Shown here piece by piece: positions 1-8,984 of a stretch of DNA of 64,000 bases. The translations under genes and the position numbers were made by a program. The notes below the pieces were generated by a model. That model was not told the origin of the DNA, made no database searches, and worked only from the letters and a program-made list of their open reading frames with translations. Source of the DNA: Heyndrickxia shackletonii (GTDB lineage: Bacteria > Bacillota > Bacilli > Bacillales > Bacillaceae_C); assembly GCF_001420715.1 (NCBI RefSeq), contig NZ_LJJC01000015.1:74779-138778 (forward strand). The letters are read 5' to 3'. The first letter of the stretch is position 1. Every line of letters begins with the position of its first letter.

Positions 1-248
1 AGCAATTTCATCGCTTGTTCATACTTTTCTAGTAGTTCGCCTTTAGTGGGGTTATCAGATAATATGGTTGTACCCTCATTTTCCATTAGATCAAGCATTT
101 CATCTTTATATTCATTCATCCACCTTCTAAAGGTATCTCTTGATATTCCCGCCTTTCGGGCAATAGAAGAATGGTTACCCGTTTCTAACGCAAGCCGAAC
201 ATATTTCTTTTTTACATCTTCAATTACATCAATTTTCTTTCCAGGCAT
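1..248 (-). CDS. Transposase-type HTH protein, N-terminal part (cut by window edge)
   Basis: The first ~82 residues of a protein that runs off the left edge. The sequence reads MPGKKIDVIEDVKK then a helix-turn-helix typical of transposase DNA-binding subunits (SIARKAGISRDTFRRWMNEY, about residues 27-46). The ATG at 248 has a strong GGAGGTG ribosome binding site 8 bases upstream. It is probably the first frame of an insertion-sequence transposase, but the catalytic part is outside the window, so the IS family cannot be assigned. Direct repeats upstream (352-384) could belong to the element's end. An ordinary HTH regulator remains possible. Confidence 0.6.
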   Translation of the reverse strand, partial: MPGKKIDVIEDVKKKYVRLALETGNHSSIARKAGISRDTFRRWMNEYKDEMLDLMENEGTTILSDNPTKGELLEKYEQAMKL

Positions 249-351
249 GGGTCTTCACCTCCCTATGAATCATTTTGTATGTTATACATTAAGTGTAAAC
301 CTAAGGTATTATCGTGTCTAAATGATTAAGGGGGCTAAAAAGTCGTTCAAT

Positions 352-384
352 ATAATTCAGGCACTTCTCTACATAATTCAGGCA
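352..384. repeat. Two 12-bp direct repeats spaced 21 bp
   Basis: ATAATTCAGGCA occurs at 352-363 and again at 373-384, a spacing of two helical turns, in the gap between the transposase start and the MFS gene. Spaced repeats of this kind are found at transposon ends as transposase binding sites. The assignment to the neighbouring transposase is inference. Confidence 0.4.
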
Positions 385-399
385 AACAAACTTCGATGA

Positions 400-1944
400 C
401 TATTCTTCCATCAAATTTTCTTCATCTGATTTCGGAGATAGTACCTCTTTCTTCAAAAACCAACTCAAGCCAAACGCAATGATCGCAATCACAAATGAAT
501 ACATGTAAATATGCTGAAATGACTCAATGAACAATGTTTTAATTTGTGTTAAGAGTCCTTTCGGCAATCCATGTGGCACGCCTGCTGCAGCTAAGCTTTT
601 CATATTTGCTGCCATACTTTCCGGAAGCTTATCCCCTAAGCCTTGTAATTTGGTTGTGAGAGTTGACGATAACAAATTTCCAAAGATACTTACACCTATT
701 GTTGCTCCTATCGTTTGAAACAATGGAACAGTGGCAAGCGCAATACCTTTGTTTTCTTTATCAACAGACTCCTGAACAATGAGGTTATCCCCTCCAAATA
801 AAACTCCTAATCCTAGTCCTGTAATGAAAAAGAAAATAATAATTTGAATGATGGTTGTATGGATACTCATATGCGAAAATAAATAGAAACCTATTATTGG
901 CATGATAAATGCAATTCCAAACAGTTCACGATATCGTACTTTAGTTAGTAAAAATCCACTAATCATAGCGGACCCAACTGCCCCCACCATCATTGGCAAT
1001 GTCAAATAACCAGCCTCTGTCGGAGTAAGTCCCAGCACATTTTGTGCAAAATACGGGAAAGAAGAAAAGGATCCCATTAGGCCGATTCCTACGGTAAAAA
1101 CGATCAAAGACAATACAAGAATGTTTCGGTTTTTAAATAAATGCAAAGGAACGATTGGTTCTTTTACTCTTGATTCAACCCAAATAAAGATTCCAATTAG
1201 AACTGCTCCCAAGCATAATAAGCCAATAATTAATGGTGACCCCCAGGTGCAACCATTATTTTCAATTAGGACAGGTGTAATCAACAAGGAAACGATGGAG
1301 GAAATTAACAGAAGTGCCCCTCCCCAATCAATAACCACTTTTTTCTTAATAGTCGATTCACGTAATCCTCCTGCTAAAAGAAGTGCTGCTATAATACCCA
1401 CAGGGATATTAACAAAGAAAATCCAATGCCAGCTCACTTGATCCACAAAATAGCCGCCCATTAATGGCCCTAATAACATTGGAATAAACATAATCGGGCC
1501 CATAAAGCCTTGTACCTTTGCCCGCTGTTCAACCGGAAAAAGATCACTTGAAATCGTCATAGCAAGCGGCATTAAGCCTCCTGCACCCAATCCTTGAATC
1601 CCGCGTCCAATTAGAAGAAGCGTCATAGAATGTGATAATCCGCAGACAATCGATCCACCTATGAAAAAGGCCATACTCGTTAAATAAATTTTTTTGCGCC
1701 CCATTAAATCCGCTAATTTCCCTAATATGGGCATGAATGCTGCCATGGTTAACATATACACACCGCCAACCCAGCCATACATTGCTAATCCGCCAAGATC
1801 GCGAATGATTGTCGGCATCGCTGTATTAACAACAGTTTCATCCAACTCAGAAAAAATTAGCCCAATTATTAAGCCAACCATAACAAGAATTTTATTACTC
1901 TTTTTAGCTAAAACTGGTTCTTTATATTTTGTAATACTTTCCAT
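400..1944 (-). CDS. MFS drug efflux transporter, DHA2 (EmrB/QacA) family
   Basis: A 514-residue integral membrane protein with about 14 predicted membrane segments, the hallmark of the DHA2 branch of the major facilitator superfamily. Family signatures are visible: an N-terminal segment with ELDETVVNTAMPTI around residue 33 (motif D1), LADLMGRKK at the loop 2-3 (motif A), and GRGIQGLGAGG in helix 4. Such proteins export drugs, dyes or lipophilic toxins by proton antiport. The ATG at 1944 has AAAGGATTAGATACAG upstream. It is monocistronic, with no adjacent TetR/MarR regulator, so the substrate cannot be inferred. Confidence 0.9.
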   Translation of the reverse strand: MESITKYKEPVLAKKSNKILVMVGLIIGLIFSELDETVVNTAMPTIIRDLGGLAMYGWVGGVYMLTMAAFMPILGKLADLMGRKKIYLTSMAFFIGGSIVCGLSHSMTLLLIGRGIQGLGAGGLMPLAMTISSDLFPVEQRAKVQGFMGPIMFIPMLLGPLMGGYFVDQVSWHWIFFVNIPVGIIAALLLAGGLRESTIKKKVVIDWGGALLLISSIVSLLITPVLIENNGCTWGSPLIIGLLCLGAVLIGIFIWVESRVKEPIVPLHLFKNRNILVLSLIVFTVGIGLMGSFSSFPYFAQNVLGLTPTEAGYLTLPMMVGAVGSAMISGFLLTKVRYRELFGIAFIMPIIGFYLFSHMSIHTTIIQIIIFFFITGLGLGVLFGGDNLIVQESVDKENKGIALATVPLFQTIGATIGVSIFGNLLSSTLTTKLQGLGDKLPESMAANMKSLAAAGVPHGLPKGLLTQIKTLFIESFQHIYMYSFVIAIIAFGLSWFLKKEVLSPKSDEENLMEE

Positions 1945-2081
1945 CTGTATCTAATCCTTTCAACATTTGATATACGGATTATATAAATTGTTTATGAACT
2001 GAATATGAACTTCTACATGGAATTTCTTTTTTTACATTTAATTTTCCATTAGAGATCGCTCGCCAGCGGAGGGCAAACAAT

Positions 2082-2118
2082 AAAAAAAGCAGATTGTATT
2101 TACTAAATACAATCTGCT
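2082..2118 (-). terminator. Rho-independent terminator of the APC permease gene
   Basis: A perfect 14-bp stem (AGCAGATTGTATTT, 2088-2101, against 2105-2118) with a 3-nt loop is followed on the minus strand by seven T residues. It lies 15 bases past the permease stop codon. Confidence 0.9.
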
Positions 2119-2133
2119 GACAATTAATTATCT

Positions 2134-3537
2134 CTATTCATTTCGGAGTGTACTGTTTCTAGATCCATAAAAACCATAAATGATTAAACCAATTACCAGC
2201 CAAATTCCAAAGGATAACCAAGTAATCCATTGTAAGTTAAAAATTAAATAAAGGCATAATACGAATGATGCTGCTGGTAAAATTGGATACAAAGGAACCT
2301 TAAATGCAGATTTCGGTTTTTCCTTCATATGTCTTAGGAAGAAGATGCCTAATGATACCATCGTAAAGGCAAACAAAGTACCGATGTTCACCATTTCCGC
2401 AAGCTTGTCCAAGGAAATAAATCCGCCGAAAAAGGCAATAATGATACAAAATACCCAAGTATTAACCACCGGTGTTTTAGTCTTTTTGTTAACCTTTGAC
2501 AATCCTTTTGGCAATAAACCATCGCGGCTCATCGCATACACTAAGCGTGTTCCCCCATAGGTCATAACCAGAATAACCGTTGTCATTCCGACAATCGCAC
2601 CTAATGATAAAAATCCTGCTACCCAATTTTGATGAATAAACTCCAAGCCAAACGCTACCGGGTTTCCAACACCAAGTAATTTAGTGTAAGGTACAATACC
2701 AGTTAGTACACTAGAAAGAATAATGTAAAGCAGAGTACAAATTAAAAGTGACGCAATAATTCCAATTGGCATATTTCGCTTTGGATTTTTGACTTCCTCA
2801 GCCGCAGTCGATACTGCATCAAATCCAATATAGGCAAAAAATACGGTAGCTGCTCCTGTTACAATTCCGTGAAAGCCAAATGGAGCAAAAGGTGTCCAGT
2901 TTACCGGCTTCACATACCAAATACCAACGACAATAAATAAAACAACGACCGCAATTTTAACAAGAACCATTACAGCATTTACCTTTGCTGATTCACGGAT
3001 TCCCCAAGTTAAGAGAAAAGCAATAATGAGTACAATGAGAACTGCTGGCAAATCAATGAATGTCCCTTTTGCGGGATTAAAAGCACCTGATAAAGCATGC
3101 GGCAAATGAATATTAAAGCCCGCAAGCAGACCTTGCAAATAAGAGGACCAACCACTCGCAACGGACGCTGAAGCAAGTCCATATTCCAATAATAATGCCC
3201 ATCCTAATACCCATGCTATTAATTCACCAAACACTGCATAGCTGTAAGTATATGCACTGCCTGCGACAGGTACGGAAGAAGCAAATTCCGAATAACAAAG
3301 TGCTGCTAAAGCACATGCAATTCCGGCAATGATAAATGATATGATGATGGAAGGTCCCGTATATTCCGATGCAACCTTGCCTGGTAATACAAAGATACCT
3401 GCCCCGACTACTGCTCCAACCCCAAGCATCGTCAAGTCGAAAGCCCCAAGAGATTTTTTTAAAGTTGATCCTGGCTTTTCCGAATGAGCAATTAACTCTG
3501 AAATCGATTTTCTTCTAAAAAGTTTATGTCTTTCCAT
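2134..3537 (-). CDS. APC-family amino acid permease (cationic amino acid transporter type)
   Basis: A 467-residue permease with about 12 membrane helices. The first helix carries the broken-helix substrate motif GVGAVVGAGIFVLPG (around residue 40), and FAYIGFDAVSTAAEE in the middle is typical of the CAT branch (YfnA/GkApcT-like). It is expected to import an amino acid with protons. An upstream TTG (3549) lies inside the ribosome binding site, so the ATG at 3537, preceded by GAGGTG, is the better start. It is a single-gene unit with its own terminator. No leader riboswitch or T-box is visible in the upstream region. Confidence 0.88.
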   Translation of the reverse strand: MERHKLFRRKSISELIAHSEKPGSTLKKSLGAFDLTMLGVGAVVGAGIFVLPGKVASEYTGPSIIISFIIAGIACALAALCYSEFASSVPVAGSAYTYSYAVFGELIAWVLGWALLLEYGLASASVASGWSSYLQGLLAGFNIHLPHALSGAFNPAKGTFIDLPAVLIVLIIAFLLTWGIRESAKVNAVMVLVKIAVVVLFIVVGIWYVKPVNWTPFAPFGFHGIVTGAATVFFAYIGFDAVSTAAEEVKNPKRNMPIGIIASLLICTLLYIILSSVLTGIVPYTKLLGVGNPVAFGLEFIHQNWVAGFLSLGAIVGMTTVILVMTYGGTRLVYAMSRDGLLPKGLSKVNKKTKTPVVNTWVFCIIIAFFGGFISLDKLAEMVNIGTLFAFTMVSLGIFFLRHMKEKPKSAFKVPLYPILPAASFVLCLYLIFNLQWITWLSFGIWLVIGLIIYGFYGSRNSTLRNE

Positions 3538-3800
3538 GCTGCACCTCAATATAAAAATTAATTTAAATAATCTGAAAACTATTACGCTAGCATGTTTTAT
3601 ATTATCATAAAAATCTAATTATTTCGCAACAATTTTGTGAAGGAAATTCCTACTTTGTATTCCAATAATTTATTTATTTGAAAAATATAGGAATCCGATT
3701 CATGTTTTTTTATAAAATTTCCCCATTTTCTGTAACAAAAGGCAACAAAAAAGACTAATAATCAGTTTTGGATAACTAGTAATGAAAATCTTTATTGTTA

Positions 3801-3828
3801 TGTAACTTTTACTTTTTCATATCGTTTA
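3801..3828 (+). promoter_or_regulatory. ECF-sigma-type promoter of the sigma operon
   Basis: TGTAAC (3801-3806), exactly 16 bases, then CGTTTA (3823-3828) matches the extracytoplasmic-function promoter layout TGAAAC-N16-CGTA known for Bacillus SigW/SigX/SigM. It lies 54 bases upstream of the ECF sigma gene, the usual arrangement for autoregulation. The remaining 260 bases of the gap back to the permease show no other feature. Confidence 0.7.
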
Positions 3829-3882
3829 ACATGTAGAGACATTAGAAGGATTTGATTTTGATACAAAAGGGGTTCGTTTGAT

Positions 3883-4386
3883 TTGAACTGGGAGACAATT
3901 TGGAGAGAACATTGGAAGGAAATCTATCTCTATATTTATTATCGAACTAACAATAAAGAGGAAGCAGAGGATATAGCGCAGGAAACATTTATGAAAGCAA
4001 TACGTTCCGAACATCGTTACAAGGATCAAGATGTGACGGTGATTGCCTTATTGAAAACAATTGCCCGAAATTTAATGATTGATCGCTGGAGAAATAAACA
4101 AAAACGCCCCATCACTACACAAATGGAACCCCACATAATGTTCGAAAGTGATGAAAAGGGTCCTGAGGAACTTATATCAGACAAAGACGAGGTAAGATAT
4201 GCATTATCCTTATTAAATGAAGATCAACAGCAGATCATTAAGTATCGAATTCTACAAGGCTATTCCATCAAAAAAACCGCTGAATTACTACGAAAGACCG
4301 AATCCTATATTAAGGTAAATCAATTTCGCGCCATTGAATTTATTCGCAACCAACTTAAAAATGATGATTGGAGGTATTGTAAATGA
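3883..4386 (+). CDS. ECF-subfamily RNA polymerase sigma factor
   Basis: A 167-residue sigma-70 protein of the small ECF type. Region 2 includes DIAQETFMKAI (about residues 28-38) and LMIDRWRNK (about 65-73). Region 4 near residues 105-150 is a helix-turn-helix (DQQQIIKYRILQGYSIKKTA). The start is TTG at 3883 behind AAAAGGGG. Its stop overlaps the next gene by four bases (ATGA), so sigma and anti-sigma are translationally coupled. It should direct RNA polymerase to an envelope-stress regulon, including its own promoter at 3801. It resembles SigX/SigV-like factors but I cannot assign an orthologue. Confidence 0.9.
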   Translation: MNWETIWREHWKEIYLYIYYRTNNKEEAEDIAQETFMKAIRSEHRYKDQDVTVIALLKTIARNLMIDRWRNKQKRPITTQMEPHIMFESDEKGPEELISDKDEVRYALSLLNEDQQQIIKYRILQGYSIKKTAELLRKTESYIKVNQFRAIEFIRNQLKNDDWRYCK

Positions 4387-5657
4387 GCTATTCCAGCAAA
4401 ACGGATAGTCTTTCTGAATATATCGATGCGATTAACAATACTCAAAATTATTCACATAATCATGAAGAAGATATGGATGAATTATTTGATACGGTAAATC
4501 AAATAAAGCGATTACAGGAAGTGGAGTTGCCCTCTGATGATTTTATTGAAAGTGTAGCTTTAAAAATTAGATCAATCGAACAGCCAATGCCCTTAAGGAA
4601 AAAAGTGAATAAATGGGGATTATCCAGATGGTTCCCGCTTGCAGCAACGCTTTTATTGATTATTGGCATAGTATGGCAGCAATTCTCTCATTCTTTTGTA
4701 AGTGCAAATGAAATATCAGTTGTTAATACTAAAGAATTAATTCCTCTAGGACAAAATGAAGTAGAAAATCCAAGTTATATTCATAACCATTCTCTTATCG
4801 GCTTTGGTAATAACGAAAAGATTTGGATTTGGAATCCAAAAACAAATGAAAAAAAAGCATTCTCAATAGGTTCATTTCTATATATGCGAGATCCTGCTTG
4901 GTCACCAGACGATTCAATGATTGCTTTTTCCGGTTATAAAAATGAAACTGCTGGAATTTGGAAGATGCATAAGGATGGGTCCAATATTCAAAAAGTGATT
5001 ATTCCATCCAATAGGAATGAAAATGATGACACACCTGCTTGGTCACCTGATGGAAAACAGCTTGCTTTTACTAAAACAGTGACCAAACCGAGATCACCAC
5101 ACGGTTTTGACATTTCAAAACAAGAAATTTGGATCATTAATCAAGATGGGACAAATGCAAAGAAACTGACAAATGGGAAAGATCCCAGCTGGTCGCCTGA
5201 TGGAAAAATGCTTTCTTTTACAAAAAATAACGATGAAGTGTGGACGATTGCTGTTGATGGATCGGCTGCAAAGAAACTGACAAATGGGATGGAATCAAGC
5301 TGGTCCCCTGATGGGCAGTTTATTGTATACAGTAAATATGACAAAATTACAGAAAAAATTAACAGTCTTGCAACCATTCAAACCTCATTAAGAGAAATTT
5401 GGGCCATTCATGTAAATACACATAAACGTTCCCAGCTGACAAAAGGGAAAATAGATGAGGCACAATTAGCCGTGTGGAGAAAAGAAGTGAAAGCTAATCC
5501 GCCTAAAACACCTATTCAATACGTTTCCAGTGGTTTGTACAGTGATTGGCAGCCAAATTGGTCTAAAGATGGGAAAAGCATTGTTTTTTCTCGGAATACG
5601 CAACAAGAGACAGGCAATCATTTCAGTCTTTATCAAATGGATTTACAATTTAAATAG
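4383..5657 (+). CDS. Membrane-anchored anti-sigma factor with TolB-like beta-propeller
   Basis: A 424-residue protein. Residues 1-75 are cytoplasmic and acidic, in the anti-sigma position. One membrane helix follows (WFPLAATLLLIIGIVWQQF, about 79-97), and the exterior part holds at least five WD40-like PD40/TolB repeats recognisable as [A/S/N]WSPDG(K/Q)..[L/I].F[S/T]. Overlap with the sigma gene supports a sigma-sequestering role. The extracellular propeller is the likely sensor or ligand-binding part. Two adjacent repeats share near-identical DNA (around 5140-5200 and 5255-5305), suggesting recent internal duplication. The signal it senses is unknown. Confidence 0.82.
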   Translation: MSYSSKTDSLSEYIDAINNTQNYSHNHEEDMDELFDTVNQIKRLQEVELPSDDFIESVALKIRSIEQPMPLRKKVNKWGLSRWFPLAATLLLIIGIVWQQFSHSFVSANEISVVNTKELIPLGQNEVENPSYIHNHSLIGFGNNEKIWIWNPKTNEKKAFSIGSFLYMRDPAWSPDDSMIAFSGYKNETAGIWKMHKDGSNIQKVIIPSNRNENDDTPAWSPDGKQLAFTKTVTKPRSPHGFDISKQEIWIINQDGTNAKKLTNGKDPSWSPDGKMLSFTKNNDEVWTIAVDGSAAKKLTNGMESSWSPDGQFIVYSKYDKITEKINSLATIQTSLREIWAIHVNTHKRSQLTKGKIDEAQLAVWRKEVKANPPKTPIQYVSSGLYSDWQPNWSKDGKSIVFSRNTQQETGNHFSLYQMDLQFK

Positions 5658-5672
5658 AAAAGGAATAGGAAT

Positions 5673-6212
5673 ATGAGAAAAAGATTAATGATTATAATGC
5701 TCACAATACTTTTACCCCTTGCAGGTTGTTCAAGCTCTAACAAAGAAGTGGCGAAACCACTTACAAAAGAGACAGCTGTAAAAGCTACAACCTCAACTTC
5801 TAAAGGAAAACAGCCAGCTCAGAGTAATTCTGAGATGCAAAAACTAGAATTGGATCATATTATTTTATCCTTGCCAAAAAGCTGGAGCATTCAAAATGGA
5901 CTGGATTCTACCTCCTTTCAAACAAACGGAAAATTAATTGGGGGATTGGATGGGCTAGGGTTTAGTGATTCCATTGAAAGTCTCCTGCCAAATCAAAGTA
6001 CTATTATCCAGAAAAAGAAGATAGCGGATTTATCATTTAAAACTTATTCCGTTATTCTGCAAAGAGATACAACAAATGGAGAAAATGCAAAGGAAATTCA
6101 TATTCTTTATATGCTTCCGGAGAAAAAAATAGCGTATGATTTGCATTTTGATTTAGCTGCACTAAATGAAAACGATGCATTAAACATAGCCAAAACAGCT
6201 TTAATGAAATAA
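5673..6212 (+). CDS. Lipoprotein of the ECF sigma operon
   Basis: A 179-residue secreted lipoprotein: signal peptide with lipobox LAGC (Cys about residue 19), then a Ser/Thr/Lys-rich linker and a compact domain (LELDHIILSLPKSWSIQNG, about residue 55) resembling small PsbP/Mog1-like folds, which is only an impression. It starts 15 bases after the anti-sigma stop with ribosome binding site AAAAGGAATAGGA, so it is the third gene of the operon. It may be an accessory sensor or a target of the stress response. The function is unknown. Confidence 0.75.
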   Translation: MRKRLMIIMLTILLPLAGCSSSNKEVAKPLTKETAVKATTSTSKGKQPAQSNSEMQKLELDHIILSLPKSWSIQNGLDSTSFQTNGKLIGGLDGLGFSDSIESLLPNQSTIIQKKKIADLSFKTYSVILQRDTTNGENAKEIHILYMLPEKKIAYDLHFDLAALNENDALNIAKTALMK

Positions 6213-6216
6213 TGAA

Positions 6217-6249
6217 GAAACGTCACGATTTATGGCGTTTTTTCTTTTA
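6217..6249 (+). terminator. Weak terminator after the ECF operon
   Basis: AACGTC pairs with GGCGTT (one G-U pair) across a 9-nt loop, followed by TTTTTTCTTTT. It closes the sigma / anti-sigma / lipoprotein operon. Confidence 0.6.
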
Positions 6250-6267
6250 TAAAAAAATAGCTTCCAC

Positions 6268-6296
6268 TGTAACTTTTACTATCAGTGGACCGTTTT
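6268..6296 (+). promoter_or_regulatory. ECF-type promoter before the IseA-like gene
   Basis: TGTAAC (6268-6273), 17 bases, CGTTTT (6291-6296). The 13 bases TGTAACTTTTACT are identical to the start of the sigma operon promoter at 3801, so the two are probably read by the same sigma factor. CCACTG and CAGTGG flank it as an inverted repeat, so part of the similarity could reflect a hairpin rather than a promoter. Confidence 0.5.
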
Positions 6297-6329
6297 ATTT
6301 AATGAAAAAATAAAAAGGGGGAAGAAAAA

Positions 6330-6884
6330 GTGAAAAGAATATTTATGGTGTTCATAACATCCATTGCATTATTTGCTTTCAGTATTGGAGCATCAGCCCA
6401 AACAACCTCTGGGGATCTAACAAGCTCTAAAGCAATGAAACTTGCTCTTAGTGCACGGGAACATTTTTGGAGTGTCATGGGGGGCCACAATGTTAAGGCG
6501 GAAAATTACTTTTGTTCTTCAAGATCTTTTCAATATAAAGGCCAATACTATCGTTATTTTTGCAGTGAATTCGACACGAAAATCAAGCTTGTGAATTACA
6601 TGAATGAAGTTTTCACTTTAAATGCCATTGATAAAGCATTTAAAAAGTATCATTTTATAGTATATAAAGGAAAAATGGCACAGCCTGATGCCGATGGCGG
6701 CAGTTTAGCAGATTGGAAGAACGCAAAAGCAAAGTTGATATATCAACGAAAGGATGTACGCTTATATCAATTTACCGTTCCAGTTCCGATTGATAATAAA
6801 ATTGTAGAAACTTTTAAGCAAAATGTAACCTTTGTTAAAGTGAGAGGGAAATGGCAGATTAACGATTTTGATGCAGTTAGATAA
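6330..6884 (+). CDS. Secreted protein, probable IseA-type DL-endopeptidase inhibitor
   Basis: A 184-residue exported protein: signal peptide to about ASAQ (residue 24), then a domain opening with AREHFWSVMGG (about 43-53) and containing four cysteines in two close pairs. Length, signal peptide and the HFW..GG region fit the IseA (YoeB) family, which binds and inhibits NlpC/P60 peptidoglycan endopeptidases at the cell wall. I did not verify this by alignment. The start is GTG at 6330 behind AGGGGGAAG. A promoter shared with the adjacent ECF sigma operon would make it part of an envelope-stress response. Confidence 0.6.
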   Translation: MKRIFMVFITSIALFAFSIGASAQTTSGDLTSSKAMKLALSAREHFWSVMGGHNVKAENYFCSSRSFQYKGQYYRYFCSEFDTKIKLVNYMNEVFTLNAIDKAFKKYHFIVYKGKMAQPDADGGSLADWKNAKAKLIYQRKDVRLYQFTVPVPIDNKIVETFKQNVTFVKVRGKWQINDFDAVR

Positions 6885-6930
6885 AAATTTTGAGGGGAGG
6901 AAGTCGGCCAGTTTACCGAATTCTTTCTGC

Positions 6931-6974
6931 AAAAAGGCTGTTACTATGCTTTCTCATAATAACAGCCTTTTTTT
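6931..6974. terminator. Bidirectional terminator between convergent genes
   Basis: AAAAAGGCTGTTA (6931-6943) pairs with TAACAGCCTTTTT (6960-6972). A-run and T-run flank the stem, so it serves both the IseA-like gene and the acyl-CoA synthetase. Confidence 0.88.
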
Positions 6975-8942
6975 CTATTCTCTTGTAACCTTTGCAGCGA
7001 CAAGCTCCTTAATATGCTCTACTGTAGATGGATCTTCAAGACCTGTTACATCCCCTGCTACACTGCCTTTTAAGATGATTTCTTTTAATAATCTACGCAT
7101 GATTTTTCCACTGACTGTTTTCGGTAATGTCTCGGTAAATAAAATCTGCTTAGGTCTGGCAATTTGACCAATGCTACTAACAATGCTCTCACTAATTTGG
7201 TTCTTTAACTCATCACTACCATTAGCTCCTTCAGACAATTTAACAAATACGAGAGGAACCTCACCTTTAATTTTATCAGGAACACCGATCACAGCGACTT
7301 CAGATACGCCTTTGCATTCCAGAACGGCACTTTCCATTTCCATGGTGCTTAATCGGTGTCCGGCAACATTAAAAGCATCATCGGAACGTCCGACCACCCA
7401 AAAATAACCGTCCTCATCCTTCAAGGCAAGATCACTGGCAAAATAACAGCCTTCTACTTGACTAAAATAGGCATTATAGTAGCGCTCGGGCTCCTTCCAT
7501 AATGTTCTGCATAACATTGGAAATGGTTTTTTAATAACCAAATTACCTAAAACGCCAGGCGGTACAGAATTGCCGTCATTATCCACCACATCAACGTCTG
7601 CCCCCAGGAATTGAACCCCTGCGGATCCAGGCTTCATTGGTGTCAGCCATGCCGCTCCAGCCAACGGACAACCCGCCGTCTCGGTTTGCCCCCATGTATT
7701 ATTGACGCAAATATCCCCTTTTCCTAACACGTCATGAGTCCATTGCCACGTCTCTGGGTCAAAAGGTTCCCCAACAAGAGAAATAACATCGAGGCATTCA
7801 AGATGATAAGGCTCCACCGCCTTTTCTCCTAGACTTTTCAGCATCCTTAGAGCTGTCGGTGCGGTAAACAACTTATTGACACGATATTTATCGATAATTT
7901 GATAGAATCGATCCCGCTCCGGATAATCCGGCGCCCCTTCATATACTAAAGTCGTAACACCATTAGCTAATGCACCAGCAATCCCCCATATATGCATGGT
8001 CAGCCAACCGATATCTGCGGAACACCAGAAAACATCATCGTGGCGATGATCCATATGATATTTAGCGTATATATAGTTTTGTACGACGAATGCCATTCCG
8101 GAGTGGACAACACCTTTTGGCTTGCCGGTTGTCCCACTTGTATAAAAGACAATCCCTGGCTCATTCGCCTCAATACGTTCCGGTTCACAAATGATGCTAG
8201 CCGTTTTTCTTATTTCATGCCACGAATAATCCCTGCCCGGCACCATCTTTTGCTCGGTTCCTAAGCGATCCACGACAATCACCGCATTAACGTAGCTCAT
8301 ATCAGCTATGACATTATCAACCTTTTCTTTCAAAGGAATCTGTTTTCCGCGCCTAAGGCCCGCATCAGCTGTAACAATCACTTTCGGTTTAAAATGAACA
8401 AGTCGATCCTTCAATGACTTCTCCGAAAATCCGGAGAAAATGGCATTATATACAGCTCCAATGCGGAAACAAGCAAGAATGGCAATAAATGCCTCTGCTA
8501 AATTTGGAAGATAGACAGCAACAGCATCTCCTTTGCCAACACCAAAAGTTTTTAAAGTATTTGCGAAACGGTTCACTTCTGCTAGAAGCATTTGATAGGT
8601 AAAAAATTTCGTGTCACCGTTTTCCCCTTCCCAAATAAGGGCTGTCCGGTTTGCAGCACCGTTTTCTATATGTCTATCAAGCAGATTATAACAAGGATTA
8701 CTTATTCCACCCTTAAAAAAGCGAAAATCGGGCAGCTCACCGGTAATCGTCTCCTCCCATGGCTCATACCACATTAACTCCTTCGCAACCTTATCCCAAA
8801 ACTGCACAGGATTTTCTTGAGATTGCTTTAATAGCTCTTCAAAAGCTTTAGAACTTCCAAGTGCCGTTGACTGTTCTTTCTCCTTTTTCGGAAATACGAG
8901 TTTACTATTTGAGACGACTTGCTGAATTCCGGTGACATCCAT
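6975..8942 (-). CDS. Acetyl-CoA synthetase-family acyl-CoA synthetase (AMP-forming)
   Basis: A 655-residue ANL-superfamily enzyme that activates a carboxylate to acyl-AMP and then acyl-CoA. The P-loop YTSGTTGKPKGV (around residue 266), the adenylation motif TWGQTETAG (around 415) and the C-terminal lysine motif PKTVSGKIMRR (around 615) are all present. In true acetyl-CoA synthetases the adenylation motif is TWWQTETG, and the second Trp closes the acetate pocket. Here it is Gly. W-to-G at this position is known to open the pocket to longer acids, so the substrate may not be acetate. ATG at 8942 has GGAGGTC upstream. It has its own promoter with an embedded cre. Confidence 0.9.
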   Translation of the reverse strand: MDVTGIQQVVSNSKLVFPKKEKEQSTALGSSKAFEELLKQSQENPVQFWDKVAKELMWYEPWEETITGELPDFRFFKGGISNPCYNLLDRHIENGAANRTALIWEGENGDTKFFTYQMLLAEVNRFANTLKTFGVGKGDAVAVYLPNLAEAFIAILACFRIGAVYNAIFSGFSEKSLKDRLVHFKPKVIVTADAGLRRGKQIPLKEKVDNVIADMSYVNAVIVVDRLGTEQKMVPGRDYSWHEIRKTASIICEPERIEANEPGIVFYTSGTTGKPKGVVHSGMAFVVQNYIYAKYHMDHRHDDVFWCSADIGWLTMHIWGIAGALANGVTTLVYEGAPDYPERDRFYQIIDKYRVNKLFTAPTALRMLKSLGEKAVEPYHLECLDVISLVGEPFDPETWQWTHDVLGKGDICVNNTWGQTETAGCPLAGAAWLTPMKPGSAGVQFLGADVDVVDNDGNSVPPGVLGNLVIKKPFPMLCRTLWKEPERYYNAYFSQVEGCYFASDLALKDEDGYFWVVGRSDDAFNVAGHRLSTMEMESAVLECKGVSEVAVIGVPDKIKGEVPLVFVKLSEGANGSDELKNQISESIVSSIGQIARPKQILFTETLPKTVSGKIMRRLLKEIILKGSVAGDVTGLEDPSTVEHIKELVAAKVTRE

Positions 8943-8984
8943 GCGAAAGACCTCCTCTATGTAATAAACAGAATATTTCTAATA

